Assembly (NCBI GenBank): GCA_900542595.1
Contig: UQOB01000004.1
Coordinates: 1-32,287 of the forward strand
Source: an uncultured Mollicutes bacterium
GTDB taxonomy: Bacteria; Bacillota_I; Bacilli_A; RFN20; CAG-826
Length of the DNA stretch: 32,287 nt
Reading direction: 5' to 3'
The position numbers and the translations under genes are program-made. The notes under the pieces are model-generated. The model saw nothing but the letters and a program-made list of their open reading frames with translations, made no database searches and was not told the origin of the DNA. The stretch's first letter is position 1; every line of letters begins with the position of its first letter. Positions 15,662-23,310 of this stretch are shown here, one piece after another.

Positions 15662-16681
15662 ATGAAGCTCAAAAAAGTTCTCTTAATCGGAAGTGGCCTG
15701 ATAGGCCTCACTTCCTGCGTCGGGGGAGGGGGATCGTCTGCTACTTCGATCGATACCCAAACCACCGACACAACAAGCTCCCTTCCGGTCAGTAAGACCA
15801 TCGAGCTTTTGCCCGATAACCACTTTGAAAATGGCTTTATCGCTTATCCCGGAACGAGAGCCCATCTCGATGGAAGCTATCCTTCCAACGATTGGAACGC
15901 TAACGTGTATTTGAAGTATGACGAAAATACGCCGAATCCTTCCTGGCAACTTCAACAAATCGGCTGTATTAATGACTTGAATGACATCTATAACCCGATG
16001 ACCAAGAAGATGCCGGACTATGAAGCTCCTTACTATAAGTTTGAAGGGGTCAGTAACTACGTCTACGTCGATCCCAATGACGGGGAAATCATCTTAGGGC
16101 TTAACGCTTCGAAAGATTATGACGCCCCTCGACAAAGTGGGGACTGGTGCCACTTACTTCTTCAAAACGTCTTAACTCAATCGGTGAAAGTCAGCGAATT
16201 AGAAAGCTTAAAGTTCACCATCGATTTAGAGTTAGAAGTGGAAAGAAAGATGACGGATGAAGAATATAATCCGTCCATCCATACCGCTCAATTCTTAGCC
16301 TATTTCATCGTTCAATCCAATGCGACATTGGATGCCGGGGATTACTTCTGGTTCGGGGTGCCGTTCTATGATTACCGGTATAAAGAGATAGATGAAAGTA
16401 TCATGATCGATAACCGGAGTCAGATGCCGATTTATCAGATGTCCAATAGGGGCATTTATGATGGCGGCTTTGAACTGGGACGTGAATATAACATCGAGCT
16501 CGATTTAATCGACCTTTTCGCGGACGCTTTACTAGCGTGCCAAAACGAAGAACAACGGCTCACTAATACCACCATTGACGATTTATCGATCACTTCGATG
16601 AATATTGGCTGGGAACTTCCCGGGACCTTTGACGTCCAAGCGAAGTTCTCGAATTTCTCGTTGATGGGAACTTATCTATAA
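15662..16681 (+). CDS. Lipoprotein, member 4 of the unrecognised family
   Basis: 339 residues. AAAGGAG (15650-15656) precedes the ATG. The lipoprotein signal ends at C19 (GLTSC), then a short Gly/Ser/Thr linker leads to the family domain at about residue 48 (ELLPDNHFENGF). The family residues are present: W162 and H164 (WCHLLLQ), H207 and its Gln (IHTAQF), W230 and D237 (WFGVPFYD) and E318 (GWELPGTF). The N-terminal half differs strongly from member 1 and lacks the WWTPF block, so it may recognise a different part of the glycan. It lies between the importer permeases and rhaB, apart from the other three copies, which argues against a very recent tandem duplication. Surface location; function unknown. 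Confidence 0.8.
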   Translation: MKLKKVLLIGSGLIGLTSCVGGGGSSATSIDTQTTDTTSSLPVSKTIELLPDNHFENGFIAYPGTRAHLDGSYPSNDWNANVYLKYDENTPNPSWQLQQIGCINDLNDIYNPMTKKMPDYEAPYYKFEGVSNYVYVDPNDGEIILGLNASKDYDAPRQSGDWCHLLLQNVLTQSVKVSELESLKFTIDLELEVERKMTDEEYNPSIHTAQFLAYFIVQSNATLDAGDYFWFGVPFYDYRYKEIDESIMIDNRSQMPIYQMSNRGIYDGGFELGREYNIELDLIDLFADALLACQNEEQRLTNTTIDDLSITSMNIGWELPGTFDVQAKFSNFSLMGTYL

Positions 16682-16688
16682 GGGATTT

Positions 16689-18143
16689 ATGAAGAATATT
16701 GTCATCGATATCGGCGCTTCCTCTTACCGGGTGATGTTGAGTGAGTTTAAAGACCATAAGCTCACTTTAAAAGAAATCCTGCGGAAAAAGACCCTCCTCT
16801 TTAATGATGGAGAGTTTCTTAGGTGGAACATTATTTCCATGGGGGACAATATCCTTTCCGCGGTAAAGGGAATCGTCGATAACGAAGACGATATCGAAAG
16901 CGTCGGGGTGTGTTCCTTCGGGGTGGATTATGTCTATCTTAAGAAGGATGGCACTCTTTTAGACCAACCGATTGCCTACCGTGATAAGCAAAACGAAACC
17001 TATGCGTCACTGGTCTTAAATATGTTGACCCAGGACGAAATCTATCACGAGACAGGGATTCAGTTCTTACCCTTCAATACTATCTTCCAACTCTACCGCG
17101 ATAAGAAGTTAGGGAGGAGCGGTGAGAAGTTCTTAATGATCAGTGACTATATTGCTTACTTATTAACCGGGGAAACTTATAACGAACTGACGGGCCTTTC
17201 AACCGGGGCGTTCATTGATAAGAACACCCTAGGTTTATCGGAGCTTATCTTTAAGAGACTGCAGCTCAACAAAAGCATCATGCAGCCGATAAAGAAACCG
17301 CGGGAAGTCATCGGTTATTTAAAGAGCGACATCAGTTCTAAAAAGATTCCAGTTATCGCGGTCAATAGCCACGACACTTCGAGCGCGGTCACCTCTCTCA
17401 ACCTGAAAGAAGACGGCTCTCAAGCCTTCTTGTCATGCGGCTCTTGGGCCTTGTTTGGAACGAAAAACCTGATATTTAACACGAGTTTTGCAGCGAAAAA
17501 TGGAAATTTTACTAATGAACTCATGGATGATGGAATTTGTTTTCTTAAGAACATCAACGGGATGTATTTAATCAATGAAATCTATCGGGCGATGAGGGAA
17601 AGGCAACCTGATTTACTCTTCCCCTTATCAGTCAAAGAATTCAAAGAGGAAGAAGAAACCGAGATTTTCCTCGATGTTGATCATCCCTTGTTTGCTAATC
17701 CAGAGAACATCTTACGGAAGTTAACTTTCTATTTAGAAAAGACTGAGCAAGCGGAAGCAAACTTAACGATTGAGAAGCTATTGAACGCTTTTTATAAGTC
17801 TCTCTGTTTCCAAGTGAGGCAACAAAAAGAAAAGTTAGAAGAACTTAATAACCATAAGATTGAAGAAATCTATTTAGTCGGGGGAGCGGTCGATATCCCT
17901 ATCTATATCAAATATTTAAGCGCGGCCCTAAATACTAAAGTCAAAGCCTGCTTTAAAGAAGCGACCGCTATCGGGAACGCGGTGACCCAGATGTCGAGTT
18001 TAAAAGGGGTCCCACCCGATGAATTTAGAAAGAGCTTAGAGGAGAACGGGCACTTTAAAGTCTATGAACCAGATCAAAAGCTAAAACAGAAGTTCGAAAA
18101 AGATTACGAACGCTTTAAAAAACTAGTGGAGGAAGGAAAATGA
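16689..18143 (+). CDS. rhaB: Rhamnulokinase
   Basis: 484 residues, cytoplasmic FGGY-family kinase that phosphorylates L-rhamnulose to rhamnulose-1-phosphate with ATP. The first phosphate-binding segment is VIDIGASSYRVML, the rhamnulokinase-type blocks TGIQFLPFNTIFQLY and PIAYRDKQNE are present, and the catalytic base is D229 in VNSHDTSSAV. Further ATP-site segments are FLSCGSWALFG and YLVGGAVDIP. The length is typical. It follows member 4 by seven bases and overlaps rhaA by ATGA, giving the order rhaB-rhaA-rhaD. Confidence 0.95.
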   Translation: MKNIVIDIGASSYRVMLSEFKDHKLTLKEILRKKTLLFNDGEFLRWNIISMGDNILSAVKGIVDNEDDIESVGVCSFGVDYVYLKKDGTLLDQPIAYRDKQNETYASLVLNMLTQDEIYHETGIQFLPFNTIFQLYRDKKLGRSGEKFLMISDYIAYLLTGETYNELTGLSTGAFIDKNTLGLSELIFKRLQLNKSIMQPIKKPREVIGYLKSDISSKKIPVIAVNSHDTSSAVTSLNLKEDGSQAFLSCGSWALFGTKNLIFNTSFAAKNGNFTNELMDDGICFLKNINGMYLINEIYRAMRERQPDLLFPLSVKEFKEEEETEIFLDVDHPLFANPENILRKLTFYLEKTEQAEANLTIEKLLNAFYKSLCFQVRQQKEKLEELNNHKIEEIYLVGGAVDIPIYIKYLSAALNTKVKACFKEATAIGNAVTQMSSLKGVPPDEFRKSLEENGHFKVYEPDQKLKQKFEKDYERFKKLVEEGK

Positions 18144-19393
18144 AAACCATTGAAGAACGTTACCAAATTGCGAAAGAAATATACGCTAAATATGGAGTCG
18201 ATACCGATAAAGCCATCGAAAGATTAAAGGATATCCCTTTATCGATTCAATGTTGGCAAGGGGATGATGTCCAAGGTTTCTTAAATAAAGAAGCTTTGGG
18301 GGACGGCTTACAAGTAACCGGGAATTATCCCTACAAGGCAAGAACATTAAAAGAATTACAAGAAGATATCCAAGAAGTCTTAGATTTATTACCGGGAACT
18401 TTTAAACTTAATCTTCACTCAACTTATCTCGATAGCGATAAGCCGGTTTCCTTAGATGAAGTAAAACCGGAACATTATAAGACCTGGGTCGATTTTGCGA
18501 AGAAAAACCATATCGGTTTAGACTTTAACCCGACCTTATTCTCATCCCCAATGGTGAAGAATGGTTTCACCTTATCGAGCAATGATGAAGATGTGAGATC
18601 TTTCTGGGTCAGGCACTGTAAGGCCTGCCGGAAGGTCGGGGAATATTTCGGAAAAGAATTAGGGATTCCCTGCGTCACTAATATTTGGATTCCGGATGGT
18701 TATAAAGATGAACCTTATGAACGTTTAGCCCCGAGATTGAGACTTAAGAAATCTTTGGACGAAATCTTAGAAGAAAAGATTGATAAGAAATACAACATTG
18801 ACGCGGTGGAATCGAAGTTATTCGGCATCGGCTTAGAAAGCTATACCACCGGTAATAATGAATTCTATTTAGCGTACGCCGTAAAGAATAATACAGCCTT
18901 AACACTTGACGCTGGGCACTTCCATCCGACCGAATATATCAGCGATAAAATATCCAGCGTTCTCATCTTCTTAGACGATTTATTACTTCACGTTTCTCGT
19001 CCCGTTCGGTGGGATAGTGACCACGTAGTGATTCTTGACGACGAACTAAACAGAATCGCTCAAACCTTAGTGAGAAGTAATTTATTGGGTAAGACCCATA
19101 TCGGGCTCGATTATTTCGATGGTTCCATCAACCGGATTTTTGCCTGGGTCATCGGCTTAAGAGCGACCCAATTAGCCCTTTTAAAAGCCTTACTGGAACC
19201 AGCCCAAGAATTTAAGAAATTAGAAGATAGTTATAACTTCACTGAACGTTTGTATTTAGGGGAAGAAATGAAGACCTTACCTTTTGGTATTGTTTATGAC
19301 TATTTCTGCTATAAGCACGGCAAAAAGAACGGGGTAGAACTCGAACAACAACTTAAAACATACGAAAACGAAGTCTTAAGGAAGAGAGGGTAA
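18140..19393 (+). CDS. rhaA: L-rhamnose isomerase
   Basis: 417 residues, cytoplasmic. Converts L-rhamnose to L-rhamnulose, the first step in using the free rhamnose released by phosphorolysis. Conserved family blocks are IPLSIQCWQGDDVQGF, QVTGNYPYKARTL, NIWIPDGYKDEPYERLAPR, VESKLFGIGLESY with metal ligand E224, LDAGHFHPTEYISDKISS with D257 and H260, and RPVRWDSDHVVILDD with D292, D294 and H295. The length equals the standard RhaA. There is no separate rhamnose mutarotase gene (rhaM) in the window. Confidence 0.97.
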   Translation: MKTIEERYQIAKEIYAKYGVDTDKAIERLKDIPLSIQCWQGDDVQGFLNKEALGDGLQVTGNYPYKARTLKELQEDIQEVLDLLPGTFKLNLHSTYLDSDKPVSLDEVKPEHYKTWVDFAKKNHIGLDFNPTLFSSPMVKNGFTLSSNDEDVRSFWVRHCKACRKVGEYFGKELGIPCVTNIWIPDGYKDEPYERLAPRLRLKKSLDEILEEKIDKKYNIDAVESKLFGIGLESYTTGNNEFYLAYAVKNNTALTLDAGHFHPTEYISDKISSVLIFLDDLLLHVSRPVRWDSDHVVILDDELNRIAQTLVRSNLLGKTHIGLDYFDGSINRIFAWVIGLRATQLALLKALLEPAQEFKKLEDSYNFTERLYLGEEMKTLPFGIVYDYFCYKHGKKNGVELEQQLKTYENEVLRKRG

Positions 19394-19397
19394 AAGT

Positions 19398-20201
19398 ATG
19401 AAAAACATCAGGCACATGCGGTTTGTTGAGGACGCTATCGATGTCATCTATAAGATGTATCTGAATGGCTGGGATGAACGGAATGGAGGCAATTTCTCTT
19501 ATCTATTAAAGGAAGAAGAAGCCAAGATTTTTAAGAACAAGAAACCGAAGAGAGTGGTCGAGATTCCCTTTGATGCCAGCGGAATTAAAAATCGCTTTGT
19601 CTTAGTGACCGCCACCGGGCAATTTTTCCGTAACGTCATGAAATACCCGGAAGAAGTCTTAGGGATTATTAAAATCACGGAAGATGGAAAACACTTCGGT
19701 GTTTATTGGGGTTTTAAGAATAACGGGAAACCGACCAGTGAATTCCCGAGCCACGTCCTCTGCCACATCGAAAGACTAAAACATGATCCTAATCAACGAG
19801 TGGTCATTCATACCCATGCGACCTATACCTTAGCCTTAACCTACATGCTTCCGGAAGACGAACGCGAAATCACCAGAACCCTCTGGAAGATGTCCACTGA
19901 GTGCGCTACCGTGTTCCCAGAAGGGGTGGGGTACCTTCCTTGGGAAATGTGCGGAACTATCCAAATCGGGGAACATACTGCTCAAAAGATGGAAAAATAT
20001 AAGATTGTTCTATGGTCGATGCATGGGGTCTACGCGTCAGGCGATAGCTTAAACGAAGCCTTCGGTTTAGTGGAAACGGTTGAGAAAGCTGCGATGATTT
20101 ATTGCATCACTGAGAACCATCGAAAACGGGAAATTGAAGATAGTAGCATCAAAGCTTTAGGGGAAGCCTTCCACGTGACCCTTAATAAAGAGATGCTCTA
20201 A
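19398..20201 (+). CDS. rhaD: Rhamnulose-1-phosphate aldolase
   Basis: 267 residues, zinc-dependent class II aldolase splitting rhamnulose-1-phosphate to DHAP and L-lactaldehyde. The zinc ligands are H138 and H140 (VIHTHATY) and H209 (WSMHGVYASG). E115 in SEFPSHVLCHIERL corresponds to the catalytic Glu. Residues and spacing agree with the E. coli enzyme to within three positions. It begins four bases after rhaA. No lactaldehyde reductase or dehydrogenase follows, so that product must be handled by genes elsewhere. Confidence 0.95.
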   Translation: MKNIRHMRFVEDAIDVIYKMYLNGWDERNGGNFSYLLKEEEAKIFKNKKPKRVVEIPFDASGIKNRFVLVTATGQFFRNVMKYPEEVLGIIKITEDGKHFGVYWGFKNNGKPTSEFPSHVLCHIERLKHDPNQRVVIHTHATYTLALTYMLPEDEREITRTLWKMSTECATVFPEGVGYLPWEMCGTIQIGEHTAQKMEKYKIVLWSMHGVYASGDSLNEAFGLVETVEKAAMIYCITENHRKREIEDSSIKALGEAFHVTLNKEML

Positions 20202-20211
20202 GGAGGAAAAC

Positions 20212-21747
20212 ATGGATATTGTTGGTTTTGTTAAAAAGAAAATTGAAAACAAGAAACTCCAAAAGATCAAAGAACGTGAACGTTATCAGAACTATAAACG
20301 GGTTTTGATGGAAGAAGAGCAAAGGCTTAAAGAAAACGAAGGAAAAGAAAATCTTCCGACTTCTTTTATCACTCTTCGGCACATCAATAAAATCTACGAT
20401 AACTTTGTTCAAGCGGTCTATGACTTTAATCTCGATATCGATAAAGGGGAGTTCGTCGTTTTTGTCGGCCCTTCCGGCTGCGGTAAATCAACCACTCTTC
20501 GAATGATTGCGGGCTTAGAAGACATCACTACCGGTGATTTAATCATCGATGGGGTCTACTCCAATAACTTAGAACCCAAAGACCGGGATACCTCGATGGT
20601 TTTCCAAAACTACGCCTTATACCCTCATTTAACAGTCTATGAAAACATGGCCATCGGTTTACGATCGAAGAAATTCGATAAAGAAACGACCGATGAAAGG
20701 ACGAAAGAAGGGAAGAAGGGGAGCCATTTAAGCAAAGAAGAAATCGATGAGCGAATCCATAAAGTCGCAGATATTCTGCAACTTAATGACTACCTTAAGA
20801 GAACACCTAGACAATTAAGCGGCGGTCAATGCCAAAGGGTCGCTTTAGGAAGAGCAATCGTCAAAGATTCAAAAGTGTTCTTAATGGACGAACCTTTAAG
20901 TAACTTAGACGCGAAGCTCCGGGTCCAAATGCGAGCGGAAATCATTAAGTTACATAAACGGTTACACGCGACAACGATTTATGTCACTCACGACCAAGTG
21001 GAAGCGATGACCATGGCCGACCGCATCGTCGTCATGAATAAAGGGGTCATCCAGCAAATCGGGAAACCGGAAGAAATCTATGACAATCCCGGCAACAAGT
21101 TTGTAGCGGGTTTCATGGGAAACCCTGCGATGAACTTATTGGAAGCGAAGTATGATAATGGGACAATCACTCTCGCGAAAGACATCGCCTTTAGTTTGAC
21201 GGAAGACGAAATCAAAAAGCACGATAAGTTCTATAAAAATCTCTTAGTGGAGTATCAACAAGAACTCATCGATAACGATAAGCACAATACTCAGAGAACA
21301 GAAGTCTTAGACAAGATTGCGAAAGAAGAAAAGCTCTTAAAAGAGGGTAATCCGCATGAACAAAAAGCCTCGGAAAAACACCTCAATAAACTTAACAATC
21401 AATTGAAGCTAATTGAGAACGGTAATGCTCGGAAGAACTTCCTCTTAAAAGCGATTGAAGATATTCAAGATATCATCAAGACCAAAAAACACAGCATCAC
21501 CTTCGGAATTAGACCGGAGCACATCTCGGTTAATCCGGAAGGCAAGAACTTAAAGATCAACGTCTATCTGAATGTGGTGGAACTTTTAGGGAATGAATAT
21601 TATTTCCACTTCCTCATCGATAAAGCGGATGTCGCAATGAAGACACCGAAGAATCAAACCTATACTTCTAATAACTTTATTAATCTTCATATCAGCCTTG
21701 ATAAGAAACATCTCTTTGACAATATCAGCGAAAGAAAGATTCTGTAA
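20212..21747 (+). CDS. Sugar importer ATPase (MsmK/UgpC/MalK type) with unusual insertions
   Basis: 511 residues against about 365 in typical members. It powers the importer encoded upstream. Walker A is GPSGCGKST (86-94), the signature LSGGQ is at 202-206, and Walker B ends with D226-E227, followed by the switch His in YVTHDQVEAMTM. Three additions stand out: a charged N-terminal extension of about 50 residues, about 18 extra residues before the signature (EGKKGSHLSKEEIDE region), and a Lys/Glu-rich, probably coiled-coil insertion of roughly 100 residues (about 325-430) inside the C-terminal regulatory domain, just before TFGIRPEHIS. The catalytic elements are intact. The insertions could mediate regulation or partner choice. 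Last operon gene; strong ribosome site AAGGAGGAAA. Confidence 0.92.
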   Translation: MDIVGFVKKKIENKKLQKIKERERYQNYKRVLMEEEQRLKENEGKENLPTSFITLRHINKIYDNFVQAVYDFNLDIDKGEFVVFVGPSGCGKSTTLRMIAGLEDITTGDLIIDGVYSNNLEPKDRDTSMVFQNYALYPHLTVYENMAIGLRSKKFDKETTDERTKEGKKGSHLSKEEIDERIHKVADILQLNDYLKRTPRQLSGGQCQRVALGRAIVKDSKVFLMDEPLSNLDAKLRVQMRAEIIKLHKRLHATTIYVTHDQVEAMTMADRIVVMNKGVIQQIGKPEEIYDNPGNKFVAGFMGNPAMNLLEAKYDNGTITLAKDIAFSLTEDEIKKHDKFYKNLLVEYQQELIDNDKHNTQRTEVLDKIAKEEKLLKEGNPHEQKASEKHLNKLNNQLKLIENGNARKNFLLKAIEDIQDIIKTKKHSITFGIRPEHISVNPEGKNLKINVYLNVVELLGNEYYFHFLIDKADVAMKTPKNQTYTSNNFINLHISLDKKHLFDNISERKIL

Positions 21748-21773
21748 TCCAAGGTATTCCTTTCTTTAAAACC

Positions 21774-21834
21774 AAGAAAACATTAAAAATAATGGGGTAT
21801 TGCAAATATATTCCGTTATTAGTGTTTTCTTTTT
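21774..21834 (+). terminator. Terminator-like hairpin ending the rhamnose operon
   Basis: AAGAAAACA (21774-21782) pairs perfectly with TGTTTTCTT (21823-21831), with further imperfect pairing inside (TAATGG with CCGTTA), and a T run follows. The AT-rich stem and long loop make it less certain than the other terminators, but its place, 26 bases after the last gene, is right. Confidence 0.5.
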
Positions 21835-21915
21835 ATTCACTCTTTTAAAAACATGAAGTATTTGCAGGGAAAAATACAAAATGCTTTTAAATCCTAAGTA
21901 TTTTTAATGCTTTCT

Positions 21916-23226
21916 TTAGCCAAAGCAGAAGAAACTAAGGTAGAGACCGCCGAGCCCGATTAAAAGAGATGGGATAGAAATAACTAACCCATACTTAATG
22001 AAGGTGAGGAAGGTGAAACGAATATCGTTCTGCTTTAATAAACTCATCCACATGACACCCGCGAGAGCGCCTACCGGCGTAAAGAACGCGGCTAAGTTAC
22101 TCGACAATATTGTCGCATATATCCCTTGGTACAATGGTGCACCCGCATTCTTTAAAACTTCTGTGAAGAGCACGCTCATCGGGATGTTATTTAAGATATT
22201 AGCGAACACGAAACTCGTCACCCCGTAAGTCAAGATTGGTTGAGAACTATTGAGGATTTTGTATAAGCCTTCGGTTACCCCGGAATTCTCTAAGGCAAGG
22301 ACAATCGCGAACATCCCTAGGAGTAAAGGAATTAAGTTATAGGGAAGTCTCTTTAAAGAATCAGTGGTGACAAAGAATTCTTTCCGATTGATTAAGCCGT
22401 AGATTAAAACGAAGATGAATAACGCGCTAGCGCTCCCTAAAGCAATCATCCACATTGGGAGGCCTACCCAGGAGCTAATAGCTAAAAGGACGATGCAAGA
22501 GGCTAAAAGAACAAAAGATACGATAAAGATTGGTTTATCGATGATGTGTTCTTCCTGTGTTTCGGTGTTGATCGGGTCTTTTAATTTCTTTCGAAATAAA
22601 AGATAGATGATGGTTAAAGAGGCGAGTCCGGCAAAGATAGTGGGGATAAACATCATTTCGGTATATCGAAAGAAATCGATATTAAAAGCGGAGCTTAAAT
22701 AAATGTTTGTTGGGTTTCCTACTAATAACAAGGTTGACCACGTATTAGCGGCCACAAACTCTCCAACCAAATAAGGAAGTGGTGATATTTTCGCGTGCCT
22801 CGCGAAGAAGATGATAAAGGGGGTGAAAGTGATGACGATAATGTCATTTGAAGTAAAGACTGTTAAAAAAGAAACAAAGAAGTAGAGGAGAAAGAATAAG
22901 GTGGTTTGACTTTGCTTGGCTTTTTTCGCTGCGACTGAGGCAAGGAATCTAAAAAATCCTACTTCATCGAGGACGATGGACATAAAGACCATCGAGAAAA
23001 AGATAACGAGGATCTGAATTGGGTTTACAGCTGAGTTACTCGTTAAAGCTGCCCAAAAACTATCAAAAGGTAATAAGCCAGTCGCTAAAAGCAAGATAGC
23101 TCCAATCAACGGAGCGAAGTAACATGTCGAGAAACTATGATTCCCAATCTTGATATTAGGAATTAAGACAATGCTCCCAATAAAGGCGACGATAGAGATG
23201 ATAGAAATAATGAGGACACCAATCAC
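21916..23226 (-). CDS. ArsB/CitMHS-superfamily ion transporter
   Basis: 436 residues, integral membrane protein with about 10-12 helices. Hallmarks of the ion transporter superfamily are FTSNDIIVITFTPFIIFFA and LVGNPTNIYLSSA in the first half and the mirrored FANILNNIPMSVLFTEVL and FFTPVGALAGVMW in the second, each forming a re-entrant substrate site. Members export arsenite, exchange Na+/H+, or move dicarboxylates or citrate; the sequence alone does not choose. The start appears to be GTG at 23226-23224 without a convincing ribosome site. It is transcribed alone, against the rhamnose operon, and no arsR or arsC gene is near, so arsenite is not favoured. Confidence 0.8.
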   Translation of the reverse strand: MIGVLIISIISIVAFIGSIVLIPNIKIGNHSFSTCYFAPLIGAILLLATGLLPFDSFWAALTSNSAVNPIQILVIFFSMVFMSIVLDEVGFFRFLASVAAKKAKQSQTTLFFLLYFFVSFLTVFTSNDIIVITFTPFIIFFARHAKISPLPYLVGEFVAANTWSTLLLVGNPTNIYLSSAFNIDFFRYTEMMFIPTIFAGLASLTIIYLLFRKKLKDPINTETQEEHIIDKPIFIVSFVLLASCIVLLAISSWVGLPMWMIALGSASALFIFVLIYGLINRKEFFVTTDSLKRLPYNLIPLLLGMFAIVLALENSGVTEGLYKILNSSQPILTYGVTSFVFANILNNIPMSVLFTEVLKNAGAPLYQGIYATILSSNLAAFFTPVGALAGVMWMSLLKQNDIRFTFLTFIKYGLVISIPSLLIGLGGLYLSFFCFG

Positions 23227-23279
23227 AACGGGGAATATACACCTTTTAAAAGGAGCGAGAACAAATATTTTCTTAAAAG

Positions 23280-23304
23280 AAAAAGGAAGCGGTTTCCCGC
23301 CTCC
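23280..23304 (-). terminator. Terminator of the ABC exporter operon
   Basis: Read on the minus strand, GGAGGCGG (23304-23297), a GAAA loop and CCGCTTCC (23292-23285) form an 8-bp stem with one weak pair, followed by TTTTT. It sits directly after the permease stop at 23311. Confidence 0.8.
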
Positions 23305-23310
23305 CTAACT

